A program made the position numbers and the translations under genes. From CAYYYG01 sp964490875 (GTDB taxonomy: Bacteria; Patescibacteriota; Microgenomatia; UBA1406; GWC2-37-13): DNA of 23,956 nucleotides. The DNA lies in the NCBI GenBank assembly GCA_964490875.1, contig CAZBEF010000014.1:1-23956 (forward strand). Direction: 5' to 3'. A model generated the notes under the pieces. The model ran no database searches. It saw nothing but the letters and a program-made list of their open reading frames with translations, and had not been told where the DNA came from. Positions 8,467 through 15,277 of this stretch are shown here, piece after piece. Numbering within the stretch: the first letter of the stretch is position 1; each line of letters opens with the position of its first letter.

Positions 8467-9273
8467 ATGTATCAAATTATTTTGTACCCTTTGCTGTTTA
8501 TCTACGGTACAGCCATAGGCTCTTTCCTAAACGTTCTTATAGACCGGCTTCCCAACGAAGAATCAATCATGGGCCGTTCTCACTGCGACTATTGCAAAAA
8601 GAAACTCAATGGCCTTGATCTGTTTCCAATCTTTTCCTTTCTTTTTTTAAAAGGCCGCTGCCGATACTGCAAAAAGAAGCTTTCCTATTTTTATCCGTTC
8701 GTAGAATTGTTAACTGGAGCCGCATTCATCCTTACCTGGATATATTTTCCCGTAAATGGTGTACAAAATAATCTTCTGCCAATTCCATCCGACATAATCG
8801 TCAGAATTATCGCCATCGGTATCGTCTCAACTCTGATCGTCATCATTTTTGCCGACCTTAAATACAAAATCATTCCCGATTCGATGCAGGTGGCTTTCTT
8901 TATTTTTTCATTGCTTATTCACATATTCCAGGGAGTTTCTGCATCTGATTTCATCAATTACATATTATCGGGATTGGCAATAATGTCTCCCATTTTATTC
9001 TTATTTCTGGTCACGCATGGCAGGGGAATGGGCTTTGGCGATGTCAAACTGGCGGCGATCTTCGGTTTTCTTCTGGGATTAAAGGGCGGTTTATTAGTTT
9101 TGTACATTGCGTTTTTATCTGGCGGAATTATCGGCGCCGTACTCCTTCTTGGGCAGAAAAAAGGCATGAAAAGCACCATCGCCTTCGGCCCGTATCTCGT
9201 TCTCGGCATCATCATCATTCTTTTTTTCGGCAAGCAAATTAATATGGCACTTTATCAGTTTTATGGTTTATAA
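8467..9273 (+). CDS. pilD: Type IV prepilin peptidase / N-methyltransferase
   Basis: A 268-residue polytopic membrane protein of the A24 aspartic peptidase family. The N-terminal cytoplasmic domain follows the first helix and GSFLNVLIDRLP, and holds two CxxC pairs (Cys40/43, Cys65/68) in CDYCKKKL and CRYCKKKL, the zinc-binding module of bifunctional PilD/GspO enzymes. The catalytic aspartates are Asp130 in FADLKYKIIPD and Asp192 in GMGFGDVKLA, the GxGxGDxKL hallmark. Length and helix pattern are normal. It cleaves and N-methylates type IV pilin or pseudopilin leaders; no pilin gene lies in this window, so substrates must be encoded elsewhere. The start is fixed by the family N-terminus and a -10 box 7 nt upstream. 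Confidence 0.93.
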   Translation: MYQIILYPLLFIYGTAIGSFLNVLIDRLPNEESIMGRSHCDYCKKKLNGLDLFPIFSFLFLKGRCRYCKKKLSYFYPFVELLTGAAFILTWIYFPVNGVQNNLLPIPSDIIVRIIAIGIVSTLIVIIFADLKYKIIPDSMQVAFFIFSLLIHIFQGVSASDFINYILSGLAIMSPILFLFLVTHGRGMGFGDVKLAAIFGFLLGLKGGLLVLYIAFLSGGIIGAVLLLGQKKGMKSTIAFGPYLVLGIIIILFFGKQINMALYQFYGL

Positions 9274-9375
9274 TGCCACTCCGTTCATCCCGATAAATCG
9301 GGAGAACTACGTTGGGCATTATACCTAACGAAGTTCCGACAACATTCTCCATTGTCGGGGACGAAGTGGTATAAT
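9269..9375 (+). repeat. Paired palindromic units carrying outward -10 sequences (ndk upstream element)
   Basis: Two inverted units share the centre GGCATTATACC. The right unit (9318-9375) reads ATTATACC, then ACGAAGT, a hairpin (CCGACAA 9336-9342 with TTGTCGG 9352-9358), ACGAAGT, then GGTATAAT. The left unit (9269-9325) is the same plan reversed, with hairpin CCCGAT/ATCGGG at 9289-9302. Hairpin stems differ between units while the arms are conserved. It begins within the stop codon region of the prepilin peptidase gene. A related pair lies at 12391-12625. Confidence 0.75.
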
Positions 9376-9398
9376 ATAATTTCTTAAATTGTTATAAC
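9370..9398 (+). promoter_or_regulatory. Candidate ndk promoter region
   Basis: Overlapping TATAAT boxes at 9370-9375 and 9375-9380 lie at the outer end of the palindromic element; a weaker TATAAC is at 9393-9398, 13 nt before the ATG. Which box is used cannot be decided. No Shine-Dalgarno precedes the ATG at 9412. Confidence 0.45.
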
Positions 9399-9411
9399 TT
9401 ATTTTCTAACT

Positions 9412-9990
9412 ATGGAACAAACACTTGTTGTATTGAAACCAGATGCAGTAGTTCGGGGAATTTCCGGTGAAATTATCGCTCGATTCGAAAGAGTCGGTTT
9501 AAAAATTGTCGCCGCCAGATTTTTACAAGTAGAACGCGATCTTGCTGAAAAACATTATCCAGCTGATCGAAAATCGTTATGGACCGGTATAGGAAACAAA
9601 ACGATTGAAAATTACAAAGCCTTAGGACAGGATGTAAAAAAATCCATGGGAACCGATGATGCGTATGAAATCGGCAAAATGGTCCGCGTCTGGCTGATGG
9701 ATTACCTTATGGAAGGTCCTGTTTTAGCATTTGTCCTCGAAGGCCCTCATTCTGTTGAGCTCGTCCGTAAAATTTGCGGCCACACATTGCCATTACTTTC
9801 TGCACCAGGAACAATCCGCGGAGATTATTCATACGATTCATCATTTTTGGCAAACAGCAACAAGAGGCCAATCAAAAACATGATGCATGCTTCGGGTACT
9901 GTTGAAGAAGCGGTGTATGAAATTCCACTGTGGTTTTCCAAAGATCAAATCTATTCATACGAACGGGTCGAAGAGAAGGCAATGAAATAA
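9412..9990 (+). CDS. ndk: Nucleoside diphosphate kinase, long form
   Basis: A 192-residue protein that transfers phosphate from NTP to NDP through a phosphohistidine. The start TLVVLKPDAVVRG, the PGTIRGDYS nucleotide-binding segment (~132-140) and NMMHASGTVEEAVYEI with catalytic His159 (consensus NxxHGSDS) are all present. It is about 40-50 residues longer than the usual 140-150. The extra sequence lies around 55-100, between helix-2 and the central sheet (LWTGIGNKTIENYKALGQD), and around 141-153. The motif around the active histidine is HASGT rather than HGSDS. It should still be an active kinase since His159 and Lys9 are retained. It is monocistronic by spacing, behind a palindromic element that supplies TATAAT. 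Confidence 0.92.
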   Translation: MEQTLVVLKPDAVVRGISGEIIARFERVGLKIVAARFLQVERDLAEKHYPADRKSLWTGIGNKTIENYKALGQDVKKSMGTDDAYEIGKMVRVWLMDYLMEGPVLAFVLEGPHSVELVRKICGHTLPLLSAPGTIRGDYSYDSSFLANSNKRPIKNMMHASGTVEEAVYEIPLWFSKDQIYSYERVEEKAMK

Positions 9991-10021
9991 TTCCATAGAG
10001 TTCCCTGGCTGCCGCTTATGA

Positions 10022-10027
10022 TAGAAT
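10022..10027 (+). promoter_or_regulatory. -10 box for tRNA-Arg and probably sortase
   Basis: TAGAAT ends 8 nt before the first base of the tRNA. The predicted start is therefore at or just before the mature tRNA 5' end. No other promoter separates the tRNA from the sortase. Confidence 0.45.
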
Positions 10028-10035
10028 AAGAGTGC

Positions 10036-10107
10036 GCCGCTATAGCTCAACGGATAGAGCAGGCCCGTCCTAAGGGCAAGATAGGAGTTCAATTCTTCTT
10101 AGCGGCA
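10036..10107 (+). tRNA. trnR: tRNA-Arg (anticodon CCU)
   Basis: Folded by hand. Acceptor GCCGCTA (10036-10042) pairs with TAGCGGC (10100-10106), with A10107 as discriminator. The D stem is GCTC/GAGC with loop AACGGATA. The anticodon stem GGCCC pairs with GGGCA (one mismatch at the outer pair), with loop GTCCTAA and anticodon CCT at 10069-10071. The variable loop is 4 nt. The T stem AGGAG/CTTCT encloses loop TTCAATT. It reads AGG. CCA is not encoded (CTC follows). The sortase ATG is 7 nt downstream of the discriminator. Confidence 0.93.
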
Positions 10108-10114
10108 CTCTAGT

Positions 10115-10873
10115 ATGAAGAAATCCTTGCGCCACCGAATTCATAAAGCCATCTCTACTCCAGATTTTCTTAAAATTCTAATATTACGCACGATCGGGAA
10201 TTTTTTGGTGTTAACGGCACTTTTCGGCATTTGCAGAACCTTCTATGAACCTGTCCGCGAAGAAGCACGGTACTATGCAGAACAGTTAATTCAGAAAAAA
10301 TACGTTGTTGCCCAAGCTCAGCCTGAAGAATCTGCTGCTACTCACCCTTTGCCCGAAGAAGCAATTACTCCGCCTCCTCAGAATAAACTCGCCGAACTCC
10401 TTCAGATGAAACAGATCGAAATCTTGAATCCTGTCGATCCGGAATTCAGCATTGTGATTCCCAAAGTGGGTGCTAATGTCCGCGTAATCGCCAATGTCAA
10501 TCCTGCCAATCAGAAAGAATATTCAGAAGCACTCAAACATGGGGTTGCTCATGCTTCCAATACCAAACTTCCTGGTGAAGGCGGTCATGTGTTTCTATTT
10601 GCCCATTCAACCGATTATTGGTGGAATGTAGGCACCTACAATGCAGTATTTTATCTTCTTTACAAACTGGAAAAAGGGGATGAAGTAGATATTTTCTACA
10701 AACGGCACCGGTTTACCTATCGAGTGATCGGTAATGAAGTGGTGAAACCGAGCCAGGTTGAATATCTTACCAGAAAGTCGAATAAGGAATTTTTAACACT
10801 TCAGACATGCTGGCCTCCGGGGACGACTATTGAACGCTTAGTAGTCTTTGCAGTGCCTTCATCAGTCGATTGA
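10115..10873 (+). CDS. Sortase
   Basis: A 252-residue class II membrane protein: a basic N-terminus, one membrane segment (~20-40), a Pro/Glu-rich stalk (~68-90), then the sortase beta-barrel (~100-250). The catalytic triad is readable: His164 in FLFAHSTDY, Cys232 in LTLQTCWPPGT, and Arg241 in IERLVVFAV. The TLxTC and R-L-V-V pattern is the family hallmark. It is a cysteine transpeptidase on the outer face of the membrane that cleaves sorting-signal proteins and attaches them to the envelope or to pilin subunits. No substrate with an LPxTG-like tail is visible in the window, so its class and target are open. It starts 7 nt after tRNA-Arg without a Shine-Dalgarno, so its mRNA may arise by tRNA processing. 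Confidence 0.92.
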   Translation: MKKSLRHRIHKAISTPDFLKILILRTIGNFLVLTALFGICRTFYEPVREEARYYAEQLIQKKYVVAQAQPEESAATHPLPEEAITPPPQNKLAELLQMKQIEILNPVDPEFSIVIPKVGANVRVIANVNPANQKEYSEALKHGVAHASNTKLPGEGGHVFLFAHSTDYWWNVGTYNAVFYLLYKLEKGDEVDIFYKRHRFTYRVIGNEVVKPSQVEYLTRKSNKEFLTLQTCWPPGTTIERLVVFAVPSSVD

Positions 10874-10891
10874 TTACTTTCATTATTACAT

Positions 10892-10968
10892 TGTCATTCT
10901 GAGGGAGTGTAACGACCGAAGAATCTATATAAATATTCTGGATCCTTCGCTAATCGCTCAGGATGACA
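10892..10968 (+). repeat. Short inverted-repeat element, family B
   Basis: Terminal inverted repeats TGTCATTCTGAG (10892-10903) and CTCAGGATGACA (10957-10968) enclose a 53-bp centre with GAAGAATCT / ATTCTGGATCCTTCG. It lies between the sortase and the convergent PEGA gene, where it may also serve as a transcript-end hairpin. Its right half recurs inside the coding gene at 15979-16019. Confidence 0.75.
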
Positions 10969-10996
10969 TATCTGATAATTGCTGCAACGAAGTATC

Positions 10997-12361
10997 TTAT
11001 CTAATTCCAACTCCATACAAATCCGGGTAGGTATTGTTCTGCGGATTCAGATTGGTGAGGATCACCAGTTTGCCATCTGATCCTACCGTAAAGAAGGTTT
11101 TTTCAAACGGCCCGGAGTATACTGTTCGCTTATTTGTTCCATCATAATCCATGACTACGATTTCTTTCTCCTGCATAATCACCAGATGCCGTGAATCCGG
11201 ATACCATTGGATGAAATGATTTACTGTGGGAAGCTGATAATTTGAATCAAAAAGTACGGTCGTTTCATTATAGTTTCCTAATGTCGGCGGAATGGCCGGC
11301 GAAGGAGTGGGATTTTTTACAATATTTTCTGCGGTTAATTCGGCAAGCGGCAGATTCTTATCCTCTTTTTTATCATACAAGTAAATTCTGCCAACTTGCA
11401 GCGTGCGTTCTTCGGTAGCCTGATTAGAACCAATTAAAGGATTTTTAAGAACCAAAGGCAGATCCATGGCAACATTTGATTTATAGAGCATCTTCGTTTC
11501 ATCGGGAGAAAACGATACGATTTCAAAAGAATCCGAAGCTACTTTCTGAATTGCTTTAGGGAATGTTTCCAGAATCTTTCGGATATCACGATTCCGTTCC
11601 TGTTTCCAAGCTTCGAGCACCGTTTCTTTAGAAGGTGTCGCATCCAAAAGCTGCCATACATTAGCCAGAGACTGCGGAGTGGCAGTCTTATCAATCAGTT
11701 CAGGGTTTTCACCATTTAACGAAATTAAATATGCGCGTGGTAATTCATTTACCGAATATTCAAGAATCATTCGGGCATAGTCAGGAGAAAAATATACGTT
11801 CGTTTCGGCAAGCTTTATTTGATCGGGAAGGTTCTTCAACAAAACCAGCGGTTTTAATGGCGGATAGAATGAAAGTGCTCGCTGATTGGACTCAAATATA
11901 TATATTCCATCTTTTTCTACATCATCATTTTGGACAAACAACAAAACACGCCCGGTTTGATCAACATTGATTGCTTTCACAATGCCCGAGCTTGTTAAAG
12001 GAGATAGCGTTGGATTTTTTGGAAAAAGAATAGCATCAAGGCTCATCACAATCTCACCCCGGAGGGTAACTTCCTGCTTCCAGCTAGAATATCCATCTTT
12101 TTTAATCTCAACCTTATATTTACCGGGTGGAAGAGTGAGATTGGTATCGGTTACGCCTCTTAACACATCATTTACATAAATACTGGCTGCCTTAGGCTGT
12201 GAACTTACCGAAAGTATGCCGGTTGGCATAAGAGTCTGATTCTGAAAATCGATCCGGTATCCGCGGGCAAACGCTATGATCGAGACTAAAATCATCGCAA
12301 ATGCTAACAGGAAAATAACTCTATAAAGATTGCTAATAATATTTTTTCTGCGGAGTTTCAT
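10997..12361 (-). CDS. PEGA-domain membrane protein with beta-propeller-like C-terminus
   Basis: A 454-residue protein with a basic N-terminus and one membrane segment (~12-32, VIFLLAFAMILVSIIAFA). A PEGA domain (~46-112) follows with GILSVSSQPKAASIYVND and LPPGKYKVEIKKDGYSSW, the typical surface-protein carbohydrate-associated module. After that come TolB/WD40-like blades: FSPDYARMILEY (~192), FSPDETKMLYKSN (~285) and WYPDSRHLVIMQEKEIVVMDYDG (in part, ~390). The bulk is extracellular. Such PEGA-propeller proteins are common in CPR genomes but their role is unknown; cell-envelope binding is inferred. The gene is divergent from mreB across a palindromic element and convergent with the sortase. 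Confidence 0.78.
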   Translation of the reverse strand: MKLRRKNIISNLYRVIFLLAFAMILVSIIAFARGYRIDFQNQTLMPTGILSVSSQPKAASIYVNDVLRGVTDTNLTLPPGKYKVEIKKDGYSSWKQEVTLRGEIVMSLDAILFPKNPTLSPLTSSGIVKAINVDQTGRVLLFVQNDDVEKDGIYIFESNQRALSFYPPLKPLVLLKNLPDQIKLAETNVYFSPDYARMILEYSVNELPRAYLISLNGENPELIDKTATPQSLANVWQLLDATPSKETVLEAWKQERNRDIRKILETFPKAIQKVASDSFEIVSFSPDETKMLYKSNVAMDLPLVLKNPLIGSNQATEERTLQVGRIYLYDKKEDKNLPLAELTAENIVKNPTPSPAIPPTLGNYNETTVLFDSNYQLPTVNHFIQWYPDSRHLVIMQEKEIVVMDYDGTNKRTVYSGPFEKTFFTVGSDGKLVILTNLNPQNNTYPDLYGVGIR

Positions 12362-12390
12362 GGAAAAATGCTCTTAATTGTGTAATTGAT

Positions 12391-12625
12391 TAATCCCACT
12401 TCGCCCCTTTTCACTTTTCGAGCTTCATGGGGGGCTTCGTTAGGGATTTCAACTTCCCGACTAAGCATAGTCAAGTATTCCGTATTCCCCATACTAACGT
12501 ACGGGAAGTTTCAATACAGAAAGACATTCTTATTATATACCTCTTCGCTTTCAAATAGAAGGATAATACCTAACGTAGCCCCGATTCTTTATGAAATTGG
12601 AATCGCGGACGAAGTGGTATACAAT
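12391..12625 (+). repeat. Complex palindromic element upstream of mreB
   Basis: Inverted end units flank a ~110-bp centre. The right unit (12563-12625) has ATAATACC, AACGTAG, hairpin CGATTC/GAATCG (12582-12587 with 12600-12605), ACGAAGT (12609-12615) and GGTATACAAT. This is the same plan as 9318-9375 before ndk. The left unit (12391-12448) is reversed: TAATCC, CACTTCG, CCCC..GGGG, CTTCGT, TAGGGATT. The centre has its own pair ACTTCCCG/CGGGAAGT. The mreB frame stays open through it by chance (from 12386). Confidence 0.7.
12618..12625 (+). promoter_or_regulatory. -10 region of mreB inside the palindrome end
   Basis: TATACAAT; TACAAT (12620-12625) is immediately before ATG 12626 and 6 nt before ATG 12632. 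A leaderless transcript would begin translation at 12632 (MWFRKK). Confidence 0.5.
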
Positions 12626-13669
12626 ATGAACATGTGGTTCAGAAAGAAAGTAGGAATCGATTTAGGTACGGCAAATACGCTCGTTTATGTGGCAGGAACA
12701 GGTATTGTGCTCAATGAGCCCACTGTAGTAGCTTATTCGCAGGAAGATAAAAAAATTCTTGCAGTGGGCGAAGACGCGCGCCAAATGTTAGGCCGCACTC
12801 CAGGAACTATCATCGCAGCACGGCCTATGAAAGAGGGTGTGATCGCCGACTATACTACAACCTCAGCCATGATTACATACTTTTTGAAAAAAGCTCTCAA
12901 AGGAAAAGTTTTATGGCCCGAAGTTATGATTGCCATCCCAGGCGGCGCGTCGCAGGTAGAGAAGCGGGCGGTTGTAGCGGCCTGTAAACACGCCGGCGCT
13001 TCGGACGTCTACCTTATCGAAGAACCCTTAGCCGCTGCAATCGGCGCAAAAATACCGATATCGCAGCCTTCCGGTCATATGATCGTAAATATGGGCGGCG
13101 GCACTTCGGAAATCGGTATTATCTCGCTTGGTCAGCTGGTGGCTTACAAAACTGTTCGTGTTGCAGGAACAAAGCTGGATGAAGCAATCATGCTTCACGT
13201 CCGAAAAAAATTCAACCTGTATGTGGGCGAGCGGACTGCAGAAGACATAAAAATGAAGATTGGCAATGCGTTTATTGAAGAATCTACATCCAGCAAGGCT
13301 ACGGCGGCTAAAGAAGAGTCAAAAGAGCGTACGATGGAAGTTAAAGGCCGGGATTTTCAGACGGGACTTCCTAAAGTTCTAGAAATAGGAGAGAAGAGCA
13401 TTAATGAAGCTTTACAACGTCCATTAAAGCAGGTACTTGAAGGTATTAAAGAAGTTCTTGCACAGGCACCACCAGAATTATCTGCGGATATTGTTGACCG
13501 AGGAATTGTTCTTTCCGGCGGCACCTCGCTTCTGCATAACCTTGACCGGTACATCACATATTTCACGGGCGTTCCTTCTTTCGTTGTCGATGAACCATTA
13601 TTGTGCGTTATCCGCGGCGTTGGCATGGCTCTTGAGAATTTGGATAGTTATAAAGAAGCAATTCGGTAG
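12626..13669 (+). CDS. mreB: Rod-shape actin homologue MreB
   Basis: A 347-residue actin-fold ATPase that organises cell-wall synthesis at the membrane. The N-terminus MNMWFRKKVGIDLGTANTLVYV has the amphipathic membrane-binding start and the phosphate-1 loop; IEEPLAAAIGA and LSGGTSLLHNLDRY (adenosine motif) are present. The phosphate-2 motif is VNMGGGTSE, with Asn155 where MreB normally has Asp (DIGGGT). An acidic/basic insertion (~212-245) carries ESTSSKATAAKEESKE. The frame extends back to 12386, but those 80 codons lie in the palindromic element and match nothing in MreB. The true start is 12626 or 12632, the latter 6 nt after TACAAT. No mreC or mreD follows, which is unusual. Confidence 0.93.
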   Translation: MNMWFRKKVGIDLGTANTLVYVAGTGIVLNEPTVVAYSQEDKKILAVGEDARQMLGRTPGTIIAARPMKEGVIADYTTTSAMITYFLKKALKGKVLWPEVMIAIPGGASQVEKRAVVAACKHAGASDVYLIEEPLAAAIGAKIPISQPSGHMIVNMGGGTSEIGIISLGQLVAYKTVRVAGTKLDEAIMLHVRKKFNLYVGERTAEDIKMKIGNAFIEESTSSKATAAKEESKERTMEVKGRDFQTGLPKVLEIGEKSINEALQRPLKQVLEGIKEVLAQAPPELSADIVDRGIVLSGGTSLLHNLDRYITYFTGVPSFVVDEPLLCVIRGVGMALENLDSYKEAIR

Positions 13670-13681
13670 AGAATATAACGA

Positions 13682-13798
13682 CGTCATCGCGAGCAAAGCG
13701 TGGCCTATAGTCCCGCAAAGCGGGAGATCCCATTAAGGTCGAGTTAGGTTGTAAAGGGATTGCTTCGTCCCGAGTCAGACTCGGTCCTCGCAATGACG
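13682..13798 (+). repeat. Palindromic intergenic repeat, family A copy 2
   Basis: A 117-bp element with good terminal inverted repeats CGTCATCGCGAG / CTCGCAATGACG. Its right ~45 bp (GGGATTGCTTCGTCCCGAGT onward) match copy 1 almost exactly. The block 13703-13724 is the exact reverse complement of 23071-23092 in copy 3. Confidence 0.85.
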
Positions 13799-13947
13799 TA
13801 AATTGAGATATAGTAAAAATAGCATTTTTGAATAGATAATAATAATAAATCAGTCTTTATTAAGTAATGACGATTTAAAACTTAGTCAATAAAGTTGATC
13901 AAAAATCTTACAAAACGCTAATATCAAATAAAAAATAATACTTATAG

Positions 13948-13953
13948 TATAAT
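13948..13953 (+). promoter_or_regulatory. -10 box of WecG/TagA gene
   Basis: TATAAT ends 8 nt before the ATG at 13962. The AT-rich stretch 13799-13947 between the repeat and this box shows no gene or clear secondary structure. Confidence 0.55.
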
Positions 13954-13961
13954 TTCATACA

Positions 13962-14693
13962 ATGAAAACCTTCACACTTTTGGACATAGCAATTCATGCC
14001 GACAGCGAAAACAATATCCTAGAGAAAATTAAAAAAAACATTGCTCAAACTAAGGAATTTTGCCATATTGTCTCCATAAATCCCGAAAATGTTATAGAAG
14101 CCCGGCAGAATGGTACGTTCAAAACGGTTATCGAGTCAGCTCAAATTCAGATCATAGACGGTGCAGGTATAGTATGGGCGGCCAATCAGAAGGGCATAAG
14201 CGGTATAGAGCGGGTTACGGGCGTGGATTTAATGGAAAAACTTTTAGAAATGGCAGGCGGACAGAGCGTCCGGATAATGTTTATTGGCGGATTCCCAAAA
14301 GTAGCAGAGCATCTTGCCAATTGCTACTCTCAAAAATACCCTAAGGCTACATTTTTGGGTGTAACCGGGATAAAAAATATAAAAAACCCGCAAAAAGACG
14401 AAGAACAGGCGCTTTTTTCTATAGTGGCCGATTATATGCCCCAAATTGTATTTGTTTCATTTGGTTCACCGGCACAGGAACTCTGGATAGACGCTCATAA
14501 GGAGCAGTTTAAAGGGATGGTATGCATGGGAGTAGGGGGAGCGTTCGATTTTCTAAGCGGCAGAGTAGTCCGCGCTCCGCGTTTTATTCGTACGCTTGGA
14601 ATGGAGTGGCTGTTCCGCTTAATTCTTCAACCGTGGCGGTTTAAGCGCCAATTAAATCTCGTAAAGTTTATAGGTCTTTTATTTGTGAATTAA
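13962..14693 (+). CDS. WecG/TagA/CpsF-family glycosyltransferase (GT26)
   Basis: A 243-residue GT26-type enzyme that adds a ManNAc or ManNAcA-like sugar to a lipid-linked acceptor during surface-polymer synthesis. Diagnostic features are VSINPENVIEAR (~37-48), IIDGAGIVWA with the candidate catalytic Asp66, ERVTGVDLMEKLL (~83-95), FIGGFPKVAEHLA, VSFGSPAQELWI and GVGGAFDFLSGRVVRAPRF (~180-200). The C-terminus (EWLFRLILQPWRFKRQL) is the basic amphipathic membrane-binding tail of TagA. No signal or transmembrane segment, so it is cytoplasmic and membrane-peripheral. The sugar donor cannot be told from sequence. It has its own near-leaderless promoter. Confidence 0.92.
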   Translation: MKTFTLLDIAIHADSENNILEKIKKNIAQTKEFCHIVSINPENVIEARQNGTFKTVIESAQIQIIDGAGIVWAANQKGISGIERVTGVDLMEKLLEMAGGQSVRIMFIGGFPKVAEHLANCYSQKYPKATFLGVTGIKNIKNPQKDEEQALFSIVADYMPQIVFVSFGSPAQELWIDAHKEQFKGMVCMGVGGAFDFLSGRVVRAPRFIRTLGMEWLFRLILQPWRFKRQLNLVKFIGLLFVN

Positions 14694-14708
14694 ATTAGAT
14701 TAACGCAT

Positions 14709-14734
14709 ACTCGAATATTTCGAGTTGATCTTTT
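14709..14734 (+). terminator. Possible terminator after GT26 gene
   Basis: The palindrome ACTCGAA-TAT-TTCGAGT (14709-14725), a 7-bp stem with a 3-nt loop, is followed by TGATCTTTT. The U tract is short and offset by four bases, so termination is plausible but weak. It lies between convergent genes. Confidence 0.4.
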
Positions 14735-14766
14735 ACAGAAATCGAAAATGCGGAAAAAGGCATAAA

Positions 14767-15231
14767 TTAACCTTTAGAAGATTTCATTTTAAGAAAGTAC
14801 TTGATTTTGTACTGCTTCTTGGGATATTCAAGTGGAATAATGGGAGCTTGAGAGCGGGTATGAACTACTTTGGCATGAACATCGGTAATAGTTTTTTTAT
14901 TCATTAAGATAGTATTAATACATTTAGCAAGAGCTGCTGCGGTTTTTTCGAGAATATCTTCTTCAAATCCGCTCATTTTACTTTTCAGAAGGTGTCCGTT
15001 TTCATCTACCGGTAAAGAAAGGAGTTCTTCGGCGGCAACCCGTTCGGTATATTCGGCAATCAGAGTTTGCTGCGAGGGCGCCGGTTCTTCGGCAATTACC
15101 GCGATAAATTCAAGGAAATTATTGAGACTATGAAATTTTTTCAGGATATTACTATCTGAAGATTCTATTTTAAGATCTTTTTTTACCGAAGTTCGCACCG
15201 TGGTTTTTTTTCGCGTACGGGTAGCTGCCAT
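14767..15231 (-). CDS. Hypothetical basic protein
   Basis: A 154-residue protein of no recognised family. The first ~22 residues are Lys/Arg/Thr-rich (AATRTRKKTTVRTSVKKDLK), as in nucleic-acid-binding tails. Residues ~28-110 are predicted mostly helical with acidic patches (LEFIAVIAEEPAP, FEEDILEKTAAALAKCINTIL). The C-terminus is basic again (YPKKQYKIKYFLKMKSSKG). No membrane segment or signal peptide. It is divergent from the nucleotidyltransferase-like gene over a 46-bp shared promoter region. Its start is supported by a TATATT box 6 nt upstream. Confidence 0.65.
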   Translation of the reverse strand: MAATRTRKKTTVRTSVKKDLKIESSDSNILKKFHSLNNFLEFIAVIAEEPAPSQQTLIAEYTERVAAEELLSLPVDENGHLLKSKMSGFEEDILEKTAAALAKCINTILMNKKTITDVHAKVVHTRSQAPIIPLEYPKKQYKIKYFLKMKSSKG

Positions 15232-15237
15232 ATATAC

Positions 15238-15243
15238 AATATA
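15238..15243 (-). promoter_or_regulatory. -10 box of the basic-protein gene (leaderless)
   Basis: On the minus strand TATATT ends 6 nt before the ATG at 15231. Confidence 0.45.
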
Positions 15244-15261
15244 CCTTTCAATATAGTAGTA

Positions 15262-15267
15262 TACAAT
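15262..15267 (+). promoter_or_regulatory. -10 box of nucleotidyltransferase-like gene
   Basis: TACAAT within TATACAAT, 10 nt before the ATG at 15278, giving a leader of only about three to four bases. No Shine-Dalgarno. Confidence 0.45.
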
Positions 15268-15277
15268 AGAGAATCGT

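Noticed and set aside
8397..8618. Open frame across the family-A repeat into the prepilin peptidase gene
   Set aside because: Made of repeat DNA and an out-of-frame part of the peptidase gene.
12386..12625. In-frame 80-codon N-terminal extension of mreB
   Set aside because: It lies in a palindromic repeat element, has no similarity to MreB, and the family N-terminus MWFRKKVGIDLG begins at 12632 right after a -10 box.
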